Notes: a model not told the origin generated them from the letters alone. A stretch of 64,000 bases of DNA from Paludibacter sp. 47-17 (GCA_001898935.1 MKVT01000014.1:1-64000); one strand, 5' to 3'. Positions 53,944 to 64,000 are shown, numbered from the stretch's first letter. Program-made: numbers and translations.

Positions 53944-55530
53944 TTAAGTATTGATTTCAGAAACTTTTTCTGCTTCTTTTTTCAGGTTTATTTCGTTACC
54001 CTTTTCGTCGTAAAACTTGAACTGAAGAAATCCGAGCATCTGGGAAGCAACAAATTTACAACCCATGCCGTATTTACTTTTCCATTTCCATATCTGCGAT
54101 ACAATGCCTTTAGAGATATAGGCTTCGATGTACGGATGAATATGGAGCTTAAATTTTTTAATTTTTAAAACATTAACTACATAATCGATTTTCTCTTCCA
54201 GCTGATCGATAAACAGAATGGAAGGTTGCATTTGGCCGGTGCCAAAGCAGGTCGGACATTTTTCCTCGATATTGATATCGGTTGCCGGGCGTACACGCTG
54301 ACGCGTCATTTGCATCAGCCCGAATTTACTCAACGGAAGGATATTATGCTTGGCCCTGTCGTTACTCATTGCTTCCCGCATCCTGTCGTAGAGCTTTTGC
54401 TTGTTTTCGTTTTCGTGTAAATCGATAAAATCGACCACGATAATGCCTCCCATATCCCTGAGACGTAATTGACGGGCTATTTCATCAGCAGCAGCCAGAT
54501 TCACCTCGAGCGCGTTGCCTTCTTGTCCGGCAGCCAGTTTCGAGCGGTTTCCGCTGTTCACATCAATGACGTGCAGCGCCTCGGTATGTTCAATAATCAG
54601 ATAGGCTCCGCTTTTAAAAGAAACTGTTTTACCAAAAGCCGATTTCACTTGCTTGGTAATCCCGAAATGATCAAAGATCGGGGTGTCGTCCTTGTAAAGC
54701 TTTACGATATCTTTCTTGTCCGGAGCTATCAACTCCACATAATCTTTCACCTCTGTGAAAATATCGGGGTCGTTGACATGAATGTTGTTGAAATTGGCGT
54801 TGAATAAATCTCTAATTATTCCCACCGTGCGACCTAATTCCTCTAAAATCAGCGAAACTCCTTTCGAATGTTGCAGTTTCATGCAAGCTTCTTCCCATCG
54901 TTTCACCAAAATTTTCAGTTCATTGTCGAGTTCGGCAACCCGCTTCTGTTCTGCAACTGTTCGTACGATTACTCCGAATCCTTTCGGTTTTATACTCTGA
55001 ATAAGTTGCTTCAGACGGATCCGTTCCTCTTCCGATTCGATTTTTTGCGATACCGACACCTTGTCGGCAAACGGAATCAAAACCAGAAATCGTCCTGCAA
55101 TCGATATCTCGGCCGTGAGCCGCGGACCTTTTGTCGAGATGGGCTCTTTGGCCACCTGAACAAGTATTTCCTGCCCGGGCTTCAGCACATCGGCTATCGC
55201 ACCGTTTTTATCGATCTCAGGAAAATGTTTAGCCTTTTGCATTGCGGGTGCTTTTTTACGGTCGCTCAGCACCTGCGTTGTAAAATTCTGTAGGGTATTG
55301 AAATTGGAACCTAAATCAAGATAGTGCAGAAAAGCGTCTTTTTCGAAACCAACATCCACAAATGCTGCATTCAAACCGGGCATCAGTTTCTTAACCTTAC
55401 CCAGGTAGATATTACCTACCGCGAAATTAGCCTCACGGCTTTCACGGTTGTATTCCACCAGTCGTTTGTTTTCCAGCAGCGCAATTGAAATCTCGGATGC
55501 TTGTACATCTACTACAAATTCGCTGTTCAC
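53944..55530 (-). CDS. rng: Ribonuclease G/E family
   Basis: A 528-residue endoribonuclease for rRNA maturation and mRNA decay. An S1 domain covers about 38-120 (NIYLGKVKKLMPGLNAAFVDVGFEKDAFLHY is its core, interrupted by a basic insert). The catalytic DNase I-like region carries HVIDVNSGN and GIIVVDFIDL with metal-binding Asp near 305 and 350. The zinc-link Cys pair is in CPTCFGTG near 415. It lacks the long RNase E degradosome tail. The start codon is GTG at 55530, reading MNSEFVVDVQ, which matches family starts. Confidence 0.96.
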   Translation of the reverse strand: MNSEFVVDVQASEISIALLENKRLVEYNRESREANFAVGNIYLGKVKKLMPGLNAAFVDVGFEKDAFLHYLDLGSNFNTLQNFTTQVLSDRKKAPAMQKAKHFPEIDKNGAIADVLKPGQEILVQVAKEPISTKGPRLTAEISIAGRFLVLIPFADKVSVSQKIESEEERIRLKQLIQSIKPKGFGVIVRTVAEQKRVAELDNELKILVKRWEEACMKLQHSKGVSLILEELGRTVGIIRDLFNANFNNIHVNDPDIFTEVKDYVELIAPDKKDIVKLYKDDTPIFDHFGITKQVKSAFGKTVSFKSGAYLIIEHTEALHVIDVNSGNRSKLAAGQEGNALEVNLAAADEIARQLRLRDMGGIIVVDFIDLHENENKQKLYDRMREAMSNDRAKHNILPLSKFGLMQMTRQRVRPATDINIEEKCPTCFGTGQMQPSILFIDQLEEKIDYVVNVLKIKKFKLHIHPYIEAYISKGIVSQIWKWKSKYGMGCKFVASQMLGFLQFKFYDEKGNEINLKKEAEKVSEINT

Positions 55531-55571
55531 TTTTTCTTAATTTTAATGTTTTTTTGTTTACGCTTAAACAA

Positions 55572-55615
55572 AAAACAAACTTAAAGTCTGATCGTTCTGT
55601 CTTTAAGTTTGTTTT
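55572..55615 (-). terminator. Terminator after the small ribosomal protein gene
   Basis: A 15-bp perfect stem (55572-55586 with 55601-55615) with a 14-base loop and A/T-rich flanks, 30 bases after the stop codon at 55645. Confidence 0.75.
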
Positions 55616-55644
55616 CAGTACTTGTCGTTGAAGACTTTCAGACC

Positions 55645-55734
55645 TTATTTCTTTTTATGTCTGTTTTTTCTCAGTCTTTTTTTACGCTTGTGCGTCGCCA
55701 TTTTATGACGTTTTCTTTTCTTTCCGCTTGGCAT
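55645..55734 (-). CDS. 29-residue AURKAIP1/COX24-type small ribosomal protein
   Basis: A tiny gene too short for usual cut-offs. It starts at 55734 with MPSGKKRKRHKMATHKRKKR and ends in RHKKK, 29 residues in all, most of them Lys, Arg or His. This is the bacterial AURKAIP1/COX24 domain (mS38/bS22-like), known as a very small basic protein of the 30S subunit in other phyla and widely annotated in Bacteroidetes. It lies 26 bases after the HU gene and is followed by a strong hairpin. Confidence 0.85.
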   Translation of the reverse strand: MPSGKKRKRHKMATHKRKKRLRKNRHKKK

Positions 55735-55760
55735 AGTGATGAATGTTTTGTTGAATGTTG

Positions 55761-56033
55761 TTATTTAACTACGCTTACAAATGTCTTTGCCGGTTTGAAC
55801 GACGGAATTTTATGCGCAGGAATGATGATTGTTGTATTCTTCGAAATGTTACGAGCGGTCTTTTCAGCTCTTTCTTTGATAACGAAACTACCAAATCCTC
55901 TCAAATATACGTTTTCGTTATTGGCGAGGGACTCCTTAATGGTCTCCATGAAAGCCTCTACCGTTGCCAACACCGACGCTTTGTCAATGCCTGTGTTCTT
56001 GGCAATTTCATTAACAATGTCTGCCTTTGTCAT
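55761..56033 (-). CDS. HU-family DNA-binding protein
   Basis: A 90-residue histone-like protein that bends and compacts DNA. It has the two N-terminal helices (MTKADIVNEIAKNTGI), YLRGFGSFVIKERAEKTARN and a beta arm with NTTIIIPAHKIPSFKPAKTF, where Ile-Pro replaces the usual RNP tip pattern only slightly. It is close to canonical HU length. Its promoter at 56102-56131 is one of the clearest in the window, fitting a highly expressed gene. Confidence 0.95.
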   Translation of the reverse strand: MTKADIVNEIAKNTGIDKASVLATVEAFMETIKESLANNENVYLRGFGSFVIKERAEKTARNISKNTTIIIPAHKIPSFKPAKTFVSVVK

Positions 56034-56101
56034 GATTCTACTCTTTTTTTATTTTGTTAGTAATATTTTTATTTGATTTTTTCTTTTCAATTTTCGGACT
56101 G

Positions 56102-56131
56102 CAAATATATTGCTTTTTATTCTGATACAAA
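56102..56131 (-). promoter_or_regulatory. Promoter of the HU gene
   Basis: On the minus strand TTTG (56131-56128), an 18-base spacer and TATATTTG (56109-56102). The leader to the HU ATG is about 65 bases. Confidence 0.75.
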
Positions 56132-56315
56132 AACATTTGAGTCATTTTTTTTGATTAATTGACTGTTTTTTTTCACTTTAACTCATTCGCTTTATTAATG
56201 TATAACTATCTGCATTTTTTGCCGCTTGTCACCCGTTTGAAATTTATCGTATACAAAATTCTTAAAATTCCGCAGCAATTTTTGATTTTTATTTATCAAA
56301 CTAAGAAAAATACAC

Positions 56316-56323
56316 TACTTTTG
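56316..56323 (+). promoter_or_regulatory. Promoter −7 element for the GlsB-like gene
   Basis: TACTTTTG on the plus strand, 40 bases before the ATG at 56364. Confidence 0.5.
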
Positions 56324-56363
56324 CACAGATTTTAAGATTAGGTTATAAAAACTTGTGTTTAAT

Positions 56364-57419
56364 ATGAAGCATGTTATTGAGCCGGTCGATCGCGATCTTC
56401 TCATAAGCGAACTCACTGCGAGTAAGTTTCTCCGACCCACCAACAAAGCCGGAAACAAGATTTATATTGTTACGGCCCACGACTCCCCTCACATAATGCG
56501 TGAAATCGGCCGGTTGCGTGAGCTATCGTTTCGCTCGGGAGGTGGGGGTACCGGCGAGGAGATCGATACGGATAAATACGATTTCCTGGAGAAGCCCTAC
56601 AAGCAACTGATTGTATGGGATCCCGACAATCTTCAGATTATCGGAGGATATCGCTTCCTGGAAGGATCGCTGGTTCAGATAGGGCCCAACGGTCAACCTG
56701 AATTCGTGATGTCGCATCTTTTCACTTTCAGTCAGCGGTTTATCGACCATTATATGCCCTACACCATTGAATTGGGCCGGGCGTTTGTACAGCCCGATTA
56801 TCAAAGCACCCGCATGGGAATGAAGAGTCTGTTTGCGCTCGATAATTTGTGGGACGGCCTGGGAGCATTGATCCATACGGTGAAAGGCGCCAAGTATTTT
56901 ATAGGGAAAGTAACCATGTACAACAGCTTCCCTGTGGTTGCACGGGAGTCGATTTACGCCTATCTTAACAAGCATTTTGCCGATACCGAAGGCCTGATCG
57001 TTCCTAAACGTCCGGTCTTCGTAAGCGACGAAATGCAGCGGAAATCGGGCGGATTCCTCACCGAGAATAATCCGGCCGACGATTACAAACTGCTGATCAA
57101 GGCCGTGCGTAACGAGGGTGAAAACATCCCTCCCCTGTTCAATGCCTACATAGGACTTTCCGATACCATGAAGATTTTCGGGTACACAATCGACCACGAC
57201 TTCGGATCGGTGTACGAAACCGGAATGATGGTGACGATGGACGATCTGCACCCCGCCAAGCAACAACGCTATATTCAGCCCTACATCGATTACCTGCGAA
57301 AACTGATCGACGAGCAAAAGGAAGCGCGCAGGTTGCTGCGTGAAGAAAAGGCAAAACTTCGTGAGGCACGCCTGAAAGAAAAAGAAGCCCGGAAAAGCGG
57401 TCAGAAAAACAAGAAATAG
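56364..57419 (+). CDS. GNAT-type N-acyltransferase, GlsB-like
   Basis: A 351-residue protein of the acyl-ACP-dependent GNAT group (OlsB/hemolysin-like, PF13444). Landmarks are HDSPHIMREIGRLRELSFR near 35, GGGTGEEID near 56, KQLIVWDPDN near 75, GRAFVQPDYQSTRMGMKSLFALDNLWDGLG near 140-170 and KYFIGKVTMYNSFP near 180. Close Bacteroides relatives make N-acyl glycine lipids (commendamide) as the first step to glycine lipids; the second enzyme, an O-acyltransferase (GlsA), is not adjacent. A C-terminal tail of about 50 residues is a charged Lys/Glu/Arg coiled coil ending SGQKNKK, perhaps a membrane contact. I chose the ATG at 56364 over a GTG nine bases earlier. Confidence 0.8.
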   Translation: MKHVIEPVDRDLLISELTASKFLRPTNKAGNKIYIVTAHDSPHIMREIGRLRELSFRSGGGGTGEEIDTDKYDFLEKPYKQLIVWDPDNLQIIGGYRFLEGSLVQIGPNGQPEFVMSHLFTFSQRFIDHYMPYTIELGRAFVQPDYQSTRMGMKSLFALDNLWDGLGALIHTVKGAKYFIGKVTMYNSFPVVARESIYAYLNKHFADTEGLIVPKRPVFVSDEMQRKSGGFLTENNPADDYKLLIKAVRNEGENIPPLFNAYIGLSDTMKIFGYTIDHDFGSVYETGMMVTMDDLHPAKQQRYIQPYIDYLRKLIDEQKEARRLLREEKAKLREARLKEKEARKSGQKNKK

Positions 57420-57447
57420 GTCCCGGCCGAGTTCCGGAAACAAAAAT

Positions 57448-57566
57448 AAGAAGCTGTCCCCAATTAGAAATTAAGTCTCCGGGAATTGAATATTCGGATT
57501 TGTTCCCGGATAGGTATCCGAATAAAAAGAGGGTGAAATCACAATGTGATTTCACCCTCTTTTTTG
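57448..57566. repeat. Double-hairpin intergenic repeat, copy B
   Basis: The second copy of the ~117-base repeat at 26659-26776. First hairpin 57491-57523 (9-bp TATTCGGAT/ATCCGAATA); second hairpin 57529-57559. It lies between the plus-strand acyltransferase and the minus-strand tRNA-Leu gene, again a convergent gap. Confidence 0.8.
57529..57566. terminator. Terminator hairpin in repeat copy B
   Basis: The same 14-bp stem and AAT loop as at 26740-26770, here followed by six T on the plus strand. Confidence 0.75.
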
Positions 57567-57648
57567 TGCGGCTGAAGGGACTCGAACCCCCACGCCTCTC
57601 GGCACCAGATCCTAAGTCTGGCGCGGCTACCAATTACGCCACAGCCGC
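57567..57648 (-). tRNA. tRNA-Leu (anticodon TAG)
   Basis: An 82-base tRNA with acceptor GCGGCTG/CAGCCGC, discriminator A, anticodon loop CTTAGGA (UAG, reads CUA and other CUN), a long variable arm and TTCGAGTC T-loop. CCA is not encoded. Its 3' end abuts the T-run of repeat copy B. Confidence 0.95.
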
Positions 57649-57669
57649 GTTTTTGTGCGTAAGCGGGTG

Positions 57670-57699
57670 CAAAGATAATAAAACTTTCCGACTAACCAA
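57670..57699 (-). promoter_or_regulatory. Promoter of tRNA-Leu(TAG)
   Basis: On the minus strand TTG (57699-57697), 19 bases, then TATCTTTG (57677-57670): a full match to the phylum consensus, 21 bases before the tRNA. Confidence 0.75.
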
Positions 57700-57708
57700 T
57701 TTTTTTAT

Positions 57709-57716
57709 TACTTTTG
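57709..57716 (+). promoter_or_regulatory. Promoter −7 element for thrS
   Basis: TACTTTTG on the plus strand, 36 bases before the thrS ATG. The short leader leaves no room for a T-box. Confidence 0.5.
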
Positions 57717-57752
57717 CGCTTCCATTTAAAAAACCATTTGTAAGGTAAAATT

Positions 57753-59702
<1,950 letters not shown>

Positions 59703-59729
59703 GAAAAGCCGACCGGTATTGTCAGAATT

Positions 59730-59784
59730 TCACCCCCCTTACAGAGCTTTCAAAACAAGTAAAAGCTCTGTAAGGGGGGTGAAG
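59730..59784. terminator. Long perfect hairpin between thrS and trkH
   Basis: A perfect 22-bp stem, 59730-59751 with 59763-59784, and an 11-base loop. It contains a C6/G6 block and lacks a T-run on either side. It sits in the convergent gap, so a terminator or RNA-end protector role is likely. Confidence 0.6.
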
Positions 59785-59835
59785 TTGTAAGCGGTGTTGC
59801 GAGAAGCTACGACAACATTTCAACGCCCACCCACT

Positions 59836-61302
59836 TTATTTCTTCCAGAATGTAGGCGTAAACAATACCAGCACCGTAAACAACTCGAGGCGCCCCAGCA
59901 ACATTACAAACGATAAAAACCATTTGCTGAATTCCGGAACCGCAGCAAAATTTCCTGCAGGGCCTACCAATCCTAACCCCGGCCCTACTCCACCCAAACA
60001 AGTAATCATGCCTCCGATCGACTCCATAAAAGGCATTCCCGACAGGGTTAACACCAGTATTCCGACACCGATGGTAAATAAATACAAAATCACAAACGCA
60101 AGTACCTTGGTAATTACATCGGCCTGAACAATTTTACCGTTGTACTTGACCGGCACCACAGCATTGGGATGAATAAGCTTCTGAAACTCGTAGTAACAAT
60201 ATTTAGCAGCCAGCACTACCCGCACCATTTTCATCGCTCCACTGGTCGAACCGGCCGAAGCGCCGGTTATCATGGCAAACAACAGGATGATCCAGGTAAA
60301 GGTCGACCAACTCATATAATCGACGGTTGCAAATCCTGTAGTGGTAATCGTAGAAGTGACATTGAAAAATGCATTTCGCCAGGCCAGTTCCAAGGCCGAC
60401 CACGAAAAACCGGAAGTAAAATCGATCAACGACACGGCAACCACTATCGAAAACAACAGCAATAACGATAAATAGGTTTTCAATTCTTCGTTTTCAATTA
60501 TCTTCGAAAATTTCGTTTTAAAGCCAAAATAATACAAACTGAAATTGACGCCCGAAAGCATCATAAACACAGCAATTACATAGTGTATGTAGGCCGAATC
60601 CCAATAGGCCACACTCGCCTGCTTGGTCGAGAAACCACCCGTGGCCACCGTACCGAACGAATGGCAAACCGCATCGAACCAACCCATGCCTCCGGCACGA
60701 AGCAGTACCGTCTCGGCAACCGTAAGCGTTACATAAATCAACAATAACCGCTTGGCTGTTTCGGCAACCTTGGGATGAATTTTATCGGTGGTAGGACCCG
60801 CCGATTCGGTGGCAAACAATTGAGCTCCACTACTGCCAAAAACCGGCAACATGGCCAGCGACATCACGATGATCCCCAATCCGCCCATCCAATGGGTCAG
60901 ACTCCTCCAAAAAAGAATGCTGAAGGGCAATGCTTCAATATTATTCAAGATGGACGCACCGGTGGTCGTAAAGCCCGAAATAGTTTCGAAAAAAGCGTCT
61001 TCAACTGCAGGGATACTACCTGTAAAAAGATAAGGTAACATTCCCACCACCGAGAATAAAACCCATACCATGGTCACTATCAGCGAGCCTTCTCTCCGGC
61101 CTATTAGCGGTGGTGCGTTTTTTCCCGAAACGACAGCTGCCATACCGGTTACCTGGGCTATCGAACCGCTTAACAACAACCAACGGGGATCCTCTTTGTA
61201 GTAAAATGCAACAAGCGAAGTCAACAACAATGCGGTTGCCTCGACCAACAACAATATTCCAAAAAAACGGAATATGAGCTTAAAATTAAAGTCTTTCTTC
61301 AT
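59836..61302 (-). CDS. trkH: TrkH-type potassium transporter subunit (second of tandem pair)
   Basis: A 488-residue K+ uptake channel subunit with about ten membrane spans and four pore loops: GFTTTGASIL near 115, GTVATGGFSTKQ near 218, TITTTGFATVDY near 318 and CLGGVGPGLGLVGPAGNF near 435. It lies 19 bases after its paralogue. Pore loop 3 reads TTTGFA here and TTTGYG in the neighbour, so the two channels may differ in selectivity or gating, or form different pairings with TrkA. Confidence 0.95.
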   Translation of the reverse strand: MKKDFNFKLIFRFFGILLLVEATALLLTSLVAFYYKEDPRWLLLSGSIAQVTGMAAVVSGKNAPPLIGRREGSLIVTMVWVLFSVVGMLPYLFTGSIPAVEDAFFETISGFTTTGASILNNIEALPFSILFWRSLTHWMGGLGIIVMSLAMLPVFGSSGAQLFATESAGPTTDKIHPKVAETAKRLLLIYVTLTVAETVLLRAGGMGWFDAVCHSFGTVATGGFSTKQASVAYWDSAYIHYVIAVFMMLSGVNFSLYYFGFKTKFSKIIENEELKTYLSLLLLFSIVVAVSLIDFTSGFSWSALELAWRNAFFNVTSTITTTGFATVDYMSWSTFTWIILLFAMITGASAGSTSGAMKMVRVVLAAKYCYYEFQKLIHPNAVVPVKYNGKIVQADVITKVLAFVILYLFTIGVGILVLTLSGMPFMESIGGMITCLGGVGPGLGLVGPAGNFAAVPEFSKWFLSFVMLLGRLELFTVLVLFTPTFWKK

Positions 61303-61321
61303 ATTGAAGACTTTTTAAAAT

Positions 61322-62791
61322 TTATTTTTTCCAGAAAACGGGCGTAAAAATCACCAACACGGTAAATAATTCCAAACGGCCTACCAACATCACGATCGAA
61401 AGAAACCATTTCGAGAACGCCGGAATTTCAGAAAAACTATAAGCTGGCCCTATACTTCCTAGACCAGGTCCGACATCGCTGATACAAGTCACCATCCCCC
61501 CCAGTGATTCAAGAAAGCCCATGCCGCTGCCGGCAAGAACGACCGTACCAATAATAATCACTAAAATATAAATGAGAATGAATGCCAATACTTTTGTAAT
61601 GACATCCTCGCGCACGATCGAACCATTGTAACGCACAGGAAATACGGCATTGGGGTGAATAATACGCTTGAATTCGTAATAGGCATATTTAACGACCAAT
61701 AGCACACGCACCAGCTTCATACCTCCGGCAGTCGAACCTGCCGACGCTCCGATGAGCATAGTGATAAGCGCCAGTACCCAGGCCAGCGGCTCCAGTTGCA
61801 TATAATCGACACTACCATATCCGGTAGTGGTAATCAGCGAAACCACGGTAAATAAACTGTCGCGTATCATTTTTTCAATTCCATGCACACTGGAAAATGT
61901 GTCGGGCCCTGCCATAGTAGTCGCTAGAATCGCAGTAAAAACCAATACGATAAGAGCATAAAACTTCAACTCCTGATTCGTCGAAACCTTGTCAAAATTA
62001 CGTTTGATAAAGAAATAAAACAAGGTGAAGTTCACACCGGCCAGAAACATGAACAGAATCAGAATATAATGAATAAAGGGCGAATCCCAATGGCCCGCAC
62101 TCAGCTGCTTGGTCGAAAACCCACCGGTAGCCATGGTAGTAAATGCGTGATTCATGGCATCGAACCATCCCATACCCGCTACTTTCAACAGCAAAAATTC
62201 GGCAATTGTAAGTACAATATAAATTGCCAGCAAGCGCTTGGCGGTCTCACTCATTTTGGGATGAATCTTATCCTTGGTCGGACCCGTTGCCTCGGCCGAA
62301 AAAAGTTGAACCGACGAAAATCCGAAAATGGGCAACAAAGCCATCGAAATTACGATGATCCCCAATCCGCCGATCCATTGCGTCAGACTACGCCAGTATA
62401 AAATACTATACGGATGCGCTTCAATATTATTGAGGATCGACGCTCCGGTAGTCGTAAATCCCGACATCGTTTCAAAAAAAGCATCGGTTACCGAGGGTAT
62501 ACTCCCCGATATCAGATAGGGCAACATGCCCACTGCCGAAAAAACCAGCCAGATGGAAGTCACAATTACCGAGCCTTCACGACGACCGATAACCGGATTG
62601 GCATTCCGGCCCAACACCATTGCCAAACCTCCTGCCAAGGCCGAAATACCTGCACTCGACAGGAAAGTAATTTCCTGCATCTCGCTATAATACCACGAAA
62701 CCAGTACGGCGGTCAACAGGAAAGCACTTTCAAATAGCAGCAATGCTCCCGTGATACGAAGTATAAACCGATGATTGAAGTCGCGATACAT
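61322..62791 (-). CDS. trkH: TrkH-type potassium transporter subunit (first of tandem pair)
   Basis: A 489-residue paralogue with the same spans and pore loops (GFTTTGASIL, TTMATGGFSTKQ, LITTTGYGSVDY, CISDVGPGLGSIGPAYSF). Its start codon overlaps the trkA stop by one base (TAATG), so translation is coupled and this copy is the direct TrkA partner. Confidence 0.95.
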   Translation of the reverse strand: MYRDFNHRFILRITGALLLFESAFLLTAVLVSWYYSEMQEITFLSSAGISALAGGLAMVLGRNANPVIGRREGSVIVTSIWLVFSAVGMLPYLISGSIPSVTDAFFETMSGFTTTGASILNNIEAHPYSILYWRSLTQWIGGLGIIVISMALLPIFGFSSVQLFSAEATGPTKDKIHPKMSETAKRLLAIYIVLTIAEFLLLKVAGMGWFDAMNHAFTTMATGGFSTKQLSAGHWDSPFIHYILILFMFLAGVNFTLFYFFIKRNFDKVSTNQELKFYALIVLVFTAILATTMAGPDTFSSVHGIEKMIRDSLFTVVSLITTTGYGSVDYMQLEPLAWVLALITMLIGASAGSTAGGMKLVRVLLVVKYAYYEFKRIIHPNAVFPVRYNGSIVREDVITKVLAFILIYILVIIIGTVVLAGSGMGFLESLGGMVTCISDVGPGLGSIGPAYSFSEIPAFSKWFLSIVMLVGRLELFTVLVIFTPVFWKK

Positions 62792-64000
62792 TATTGAAAA
62801 AAGTTCTCCAGTTTACGGATCGCTGAAGCCACACAGAAACAAATCACATGATCGTCGGGCTGAATAACCGTGTCGCCCGACACGATGAATCCTTCCCCGT
62901 TACGTACATACCCGCCGATATTAACATTGGCCGGCAGACGAAGGTCTTTAATCCTGGAACGTATTATTTTCGAACTGCTCTTAGCTACAAATTCGACCAC
63001 CTCGGCATCGGCCGAAGTCAAGGTACGTACATCCAACACATCGGCGTCGAGCGTTAACTGATAAATATAGCTGGCAGCTATCATCTTTTTGTTGATTACC
63101 GTACCGATATCCATACTTTCGGCCAACATGATGTAATCGATGTTCTCGACTTCGGCAACGGTTTTCTTCACTCCCAATCGTTTGGCAGCCATGCAGGCCA
63201 GAATATTGGCTTCCGAATTGGAAGTGACGGCAATAAACGCATCGGTTTCGTGAATCCCCTCATCGCGCAGCAATTCGAGGTTGCGCGCGTCGCCGTTTAT
63301 AATCAGCGCACGGTTGCATCGCTCGGCCAACAAATAGCTTCGTTCGATATCCTTCTCTAAAATTTTAACATTAATAGAGGCGGGCAAGGATTGAGCTGTT
63401 TTTTGCGCAATACGGCTGCCTCCCATAATCATCGCACTGCTGATCTTATGATCGACCTTGCCTGCCTGGTCGCGTACGAAGTTTATATTTTCGGGGCGTG
63501 CAATAAAGTATACGATATCATTGGCCATAATCTCGTCGGCGCCTCCGGGAATGATAGTGGTATTATTCCGCTTGATAGCCACTATGCGGTAACGACGGTG
63601 ATCGAAAAATCCGCTCATGAACTTTTTACCCACGATCAGGGCATTGTCGCGCACCTTGATCCCCAACAATATCAACTCTCCGTTACAAAAACTCAGGTTC
63701 TGACGCAACCAGGTAATCTCAAGCGAGGTGACGATTTCCTGAGCGGCCAGCATTTCAGGATAAATCAGGTAATCGACGCCCAACTTCTTGAAAAACTCCT
63801 TATTCTGAGGTTGCAGGTATTCCGGATTGTCGATTCTGGCAAGTGTTTTCTTGGCGCCCAGGTTGTCGGCAATCATACAGGCAGTCATGTTTACACTTTC
63901 AAGCGGTGTGACGGCGATAAATAAATCGGCGTCCTGCGAACCGGCCTCACGCAGGTCTTTTATCGAATTCGGAAGTCCGGTTCGTGTCATCAGATCGTAA
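62791..64000 (-). CDS. trkA: TrkA NAD-binding regulator of K+ uptake (5' end off the window)
   Basis: The peripheral regulator of TrkH, with two RCK (Rossmann plus C-lobe) units. About 403 codons are visible; the frame stays open to the edge (YDLMTRTG), so roughly the first 45 residues, with the first GxGxxG, are missing. Visible parts are DADLFIAVT, the end of the first Rossmann fold; the first TrkA-C domain (ELILLGIKVRDNALIVGKKF); the second Rossmann start (ISSAMIMGGSRIAQKTAQSL; GGSRIA in place of GxGxxG); TDAFIAVTSNSEANILACM; and a second TrkA-C domain ending at the stop. It forms an operon with both trkH genes. Confidence 0.95.
   Translation of the reverse strand, partial: YDLMTRTGLPNSIKDLREAGSQDADLFIAVTPLESVNMTACMIADNLGAKKTLARIDNPEYLQPQNKEFFKKLGVDYLIYPEMLAAQEIVTSLEITWLRQNLSFCNGELILLGIKVRDNALIVGKKFMSGFFDHRRYRIVAIKRNNTTIIPGGADEIMANDIVYFIARPENINFVRDQAGKVDHKISSAMIMGGSRIAQKTAQSLPASINVKILEKDIERSYLLAERCNRALIINGDARNLELLRDEGIHETDAFIAVTSNSEANILACMAAKRLGVKKTVAEVENIDYIMLAESMDIGTVINKKMIAASYIYQLTLDADVLDVRTLTSADAEVVEFVAKSSSKIIRSRIKDLRLPANVNIGGYVRNGEGFIVSGDTVIQPDDHVICFCVASAIRKLENFFQ

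Noticed and set aside
56523-57443. 306-residue minus-strand open frame opposite the acyltransferase
   Set aside because: Antisense shadow; the plus-strand frame has a clear family match.
57653-57752. T-box or riboswitch leader for thrS
   Set aside because: The leader after the −7 motif is only about 30 bases, too short for a T-box.

Overview
The window looks like a chromosomal segment of a Bacteroidota, most likely order Bacteroidales. The signs are: SusC/SusD pairs; the −7 promoter motif TAnnTTTG (twice with TTG 19 bases upstream) before many genes; no clear Shine-Dalgarno sequences; a type IX secretion system (T9SS), inferred from four proteins with C-terminal sorting domains; Bacteroidota-type omega subunit, FloA/NfeD and PorD-like proteins; and a 29-residue AURKAIP1/COX24-like ribosomal protein. 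A free-living or environmental pectin degrader (Paludibacter/Dysgonomonas-like) is plausible, but the species cannot be fixed from the sequence.

Layout. 1-1928: a group II intron (minus strand) with an intact reverse transcriptase, inserted just after a terminator hairpin; its last bases lie off the left edge. 2195-7260: minus-strand housekeeping genes bamD, rpoZ, coaBC, porD-like and recN. 7317-11239: a minus operon with a WalJ-type MBL protein, a dolichyl-phosphate-mannose-synthase-like glycosyltransferase, dihydroorotase and ApbE. 11340-18821: tsaB, a beta-CASP nuclease, a DEAD-box helicase, gcvP, a small membrane protein and an OmpH/Skp-like chaperone. 18880-24815: a minus cluster (FtsB/DivIC, a small membrane protein, DoxX, two exported Gfo/Idh/MocA oxidoreductases, a DUF1080 lipoprotein and an exported TIM-barrel isomerase) that matches the parts list of the recently described oxidise-and-eliminate (3-keto-glycoside) route. 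24911-26651: dnaX, whose reading frame is broken at a run of ten A, with the tau-specific C-terminus open in another frame. 26795-30771: floA, nfeD, a TPR/PD40 protein and a cation-diffusion facilitator. 30792-31101: three tRNA genes (Leu-GAG, Leu-CAG, Gly-GCC).

31253-53695 is the accessory heart of the window. A 1502-residue CotH/lamin-tail/beta-helix T9SS protein faces a complete pectin utilisation locus on the minus strand: pectate lyase PL1, DUF4957 beta-helix protein, SusC, SusD, DUF4957/5123 surface lipoprotein, GH28 polygalacturonase, a multidomain CE8 pectin methylesterase and a CE12-GH43 fusion. The enzymes would demethylate, deacetylate and cut pectin outside the cell; SusCD would import oligomers. 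No regulator of the locus lies in the window. Three DUF4957-type modules in one locus are the least explained part.

53944-64000 returns to core genes: RNase G/E, the 29-residue ribosomal protein, HU, a GlsB-like acyltransferase, tRNA-Leu-UAG, thrS, two tandem TrkH and a TrkA cut by the right edge. Two copies of a ~117-base double-hairpin repeat sit at the convergent junctions near 26.7 and 57.5 kb.
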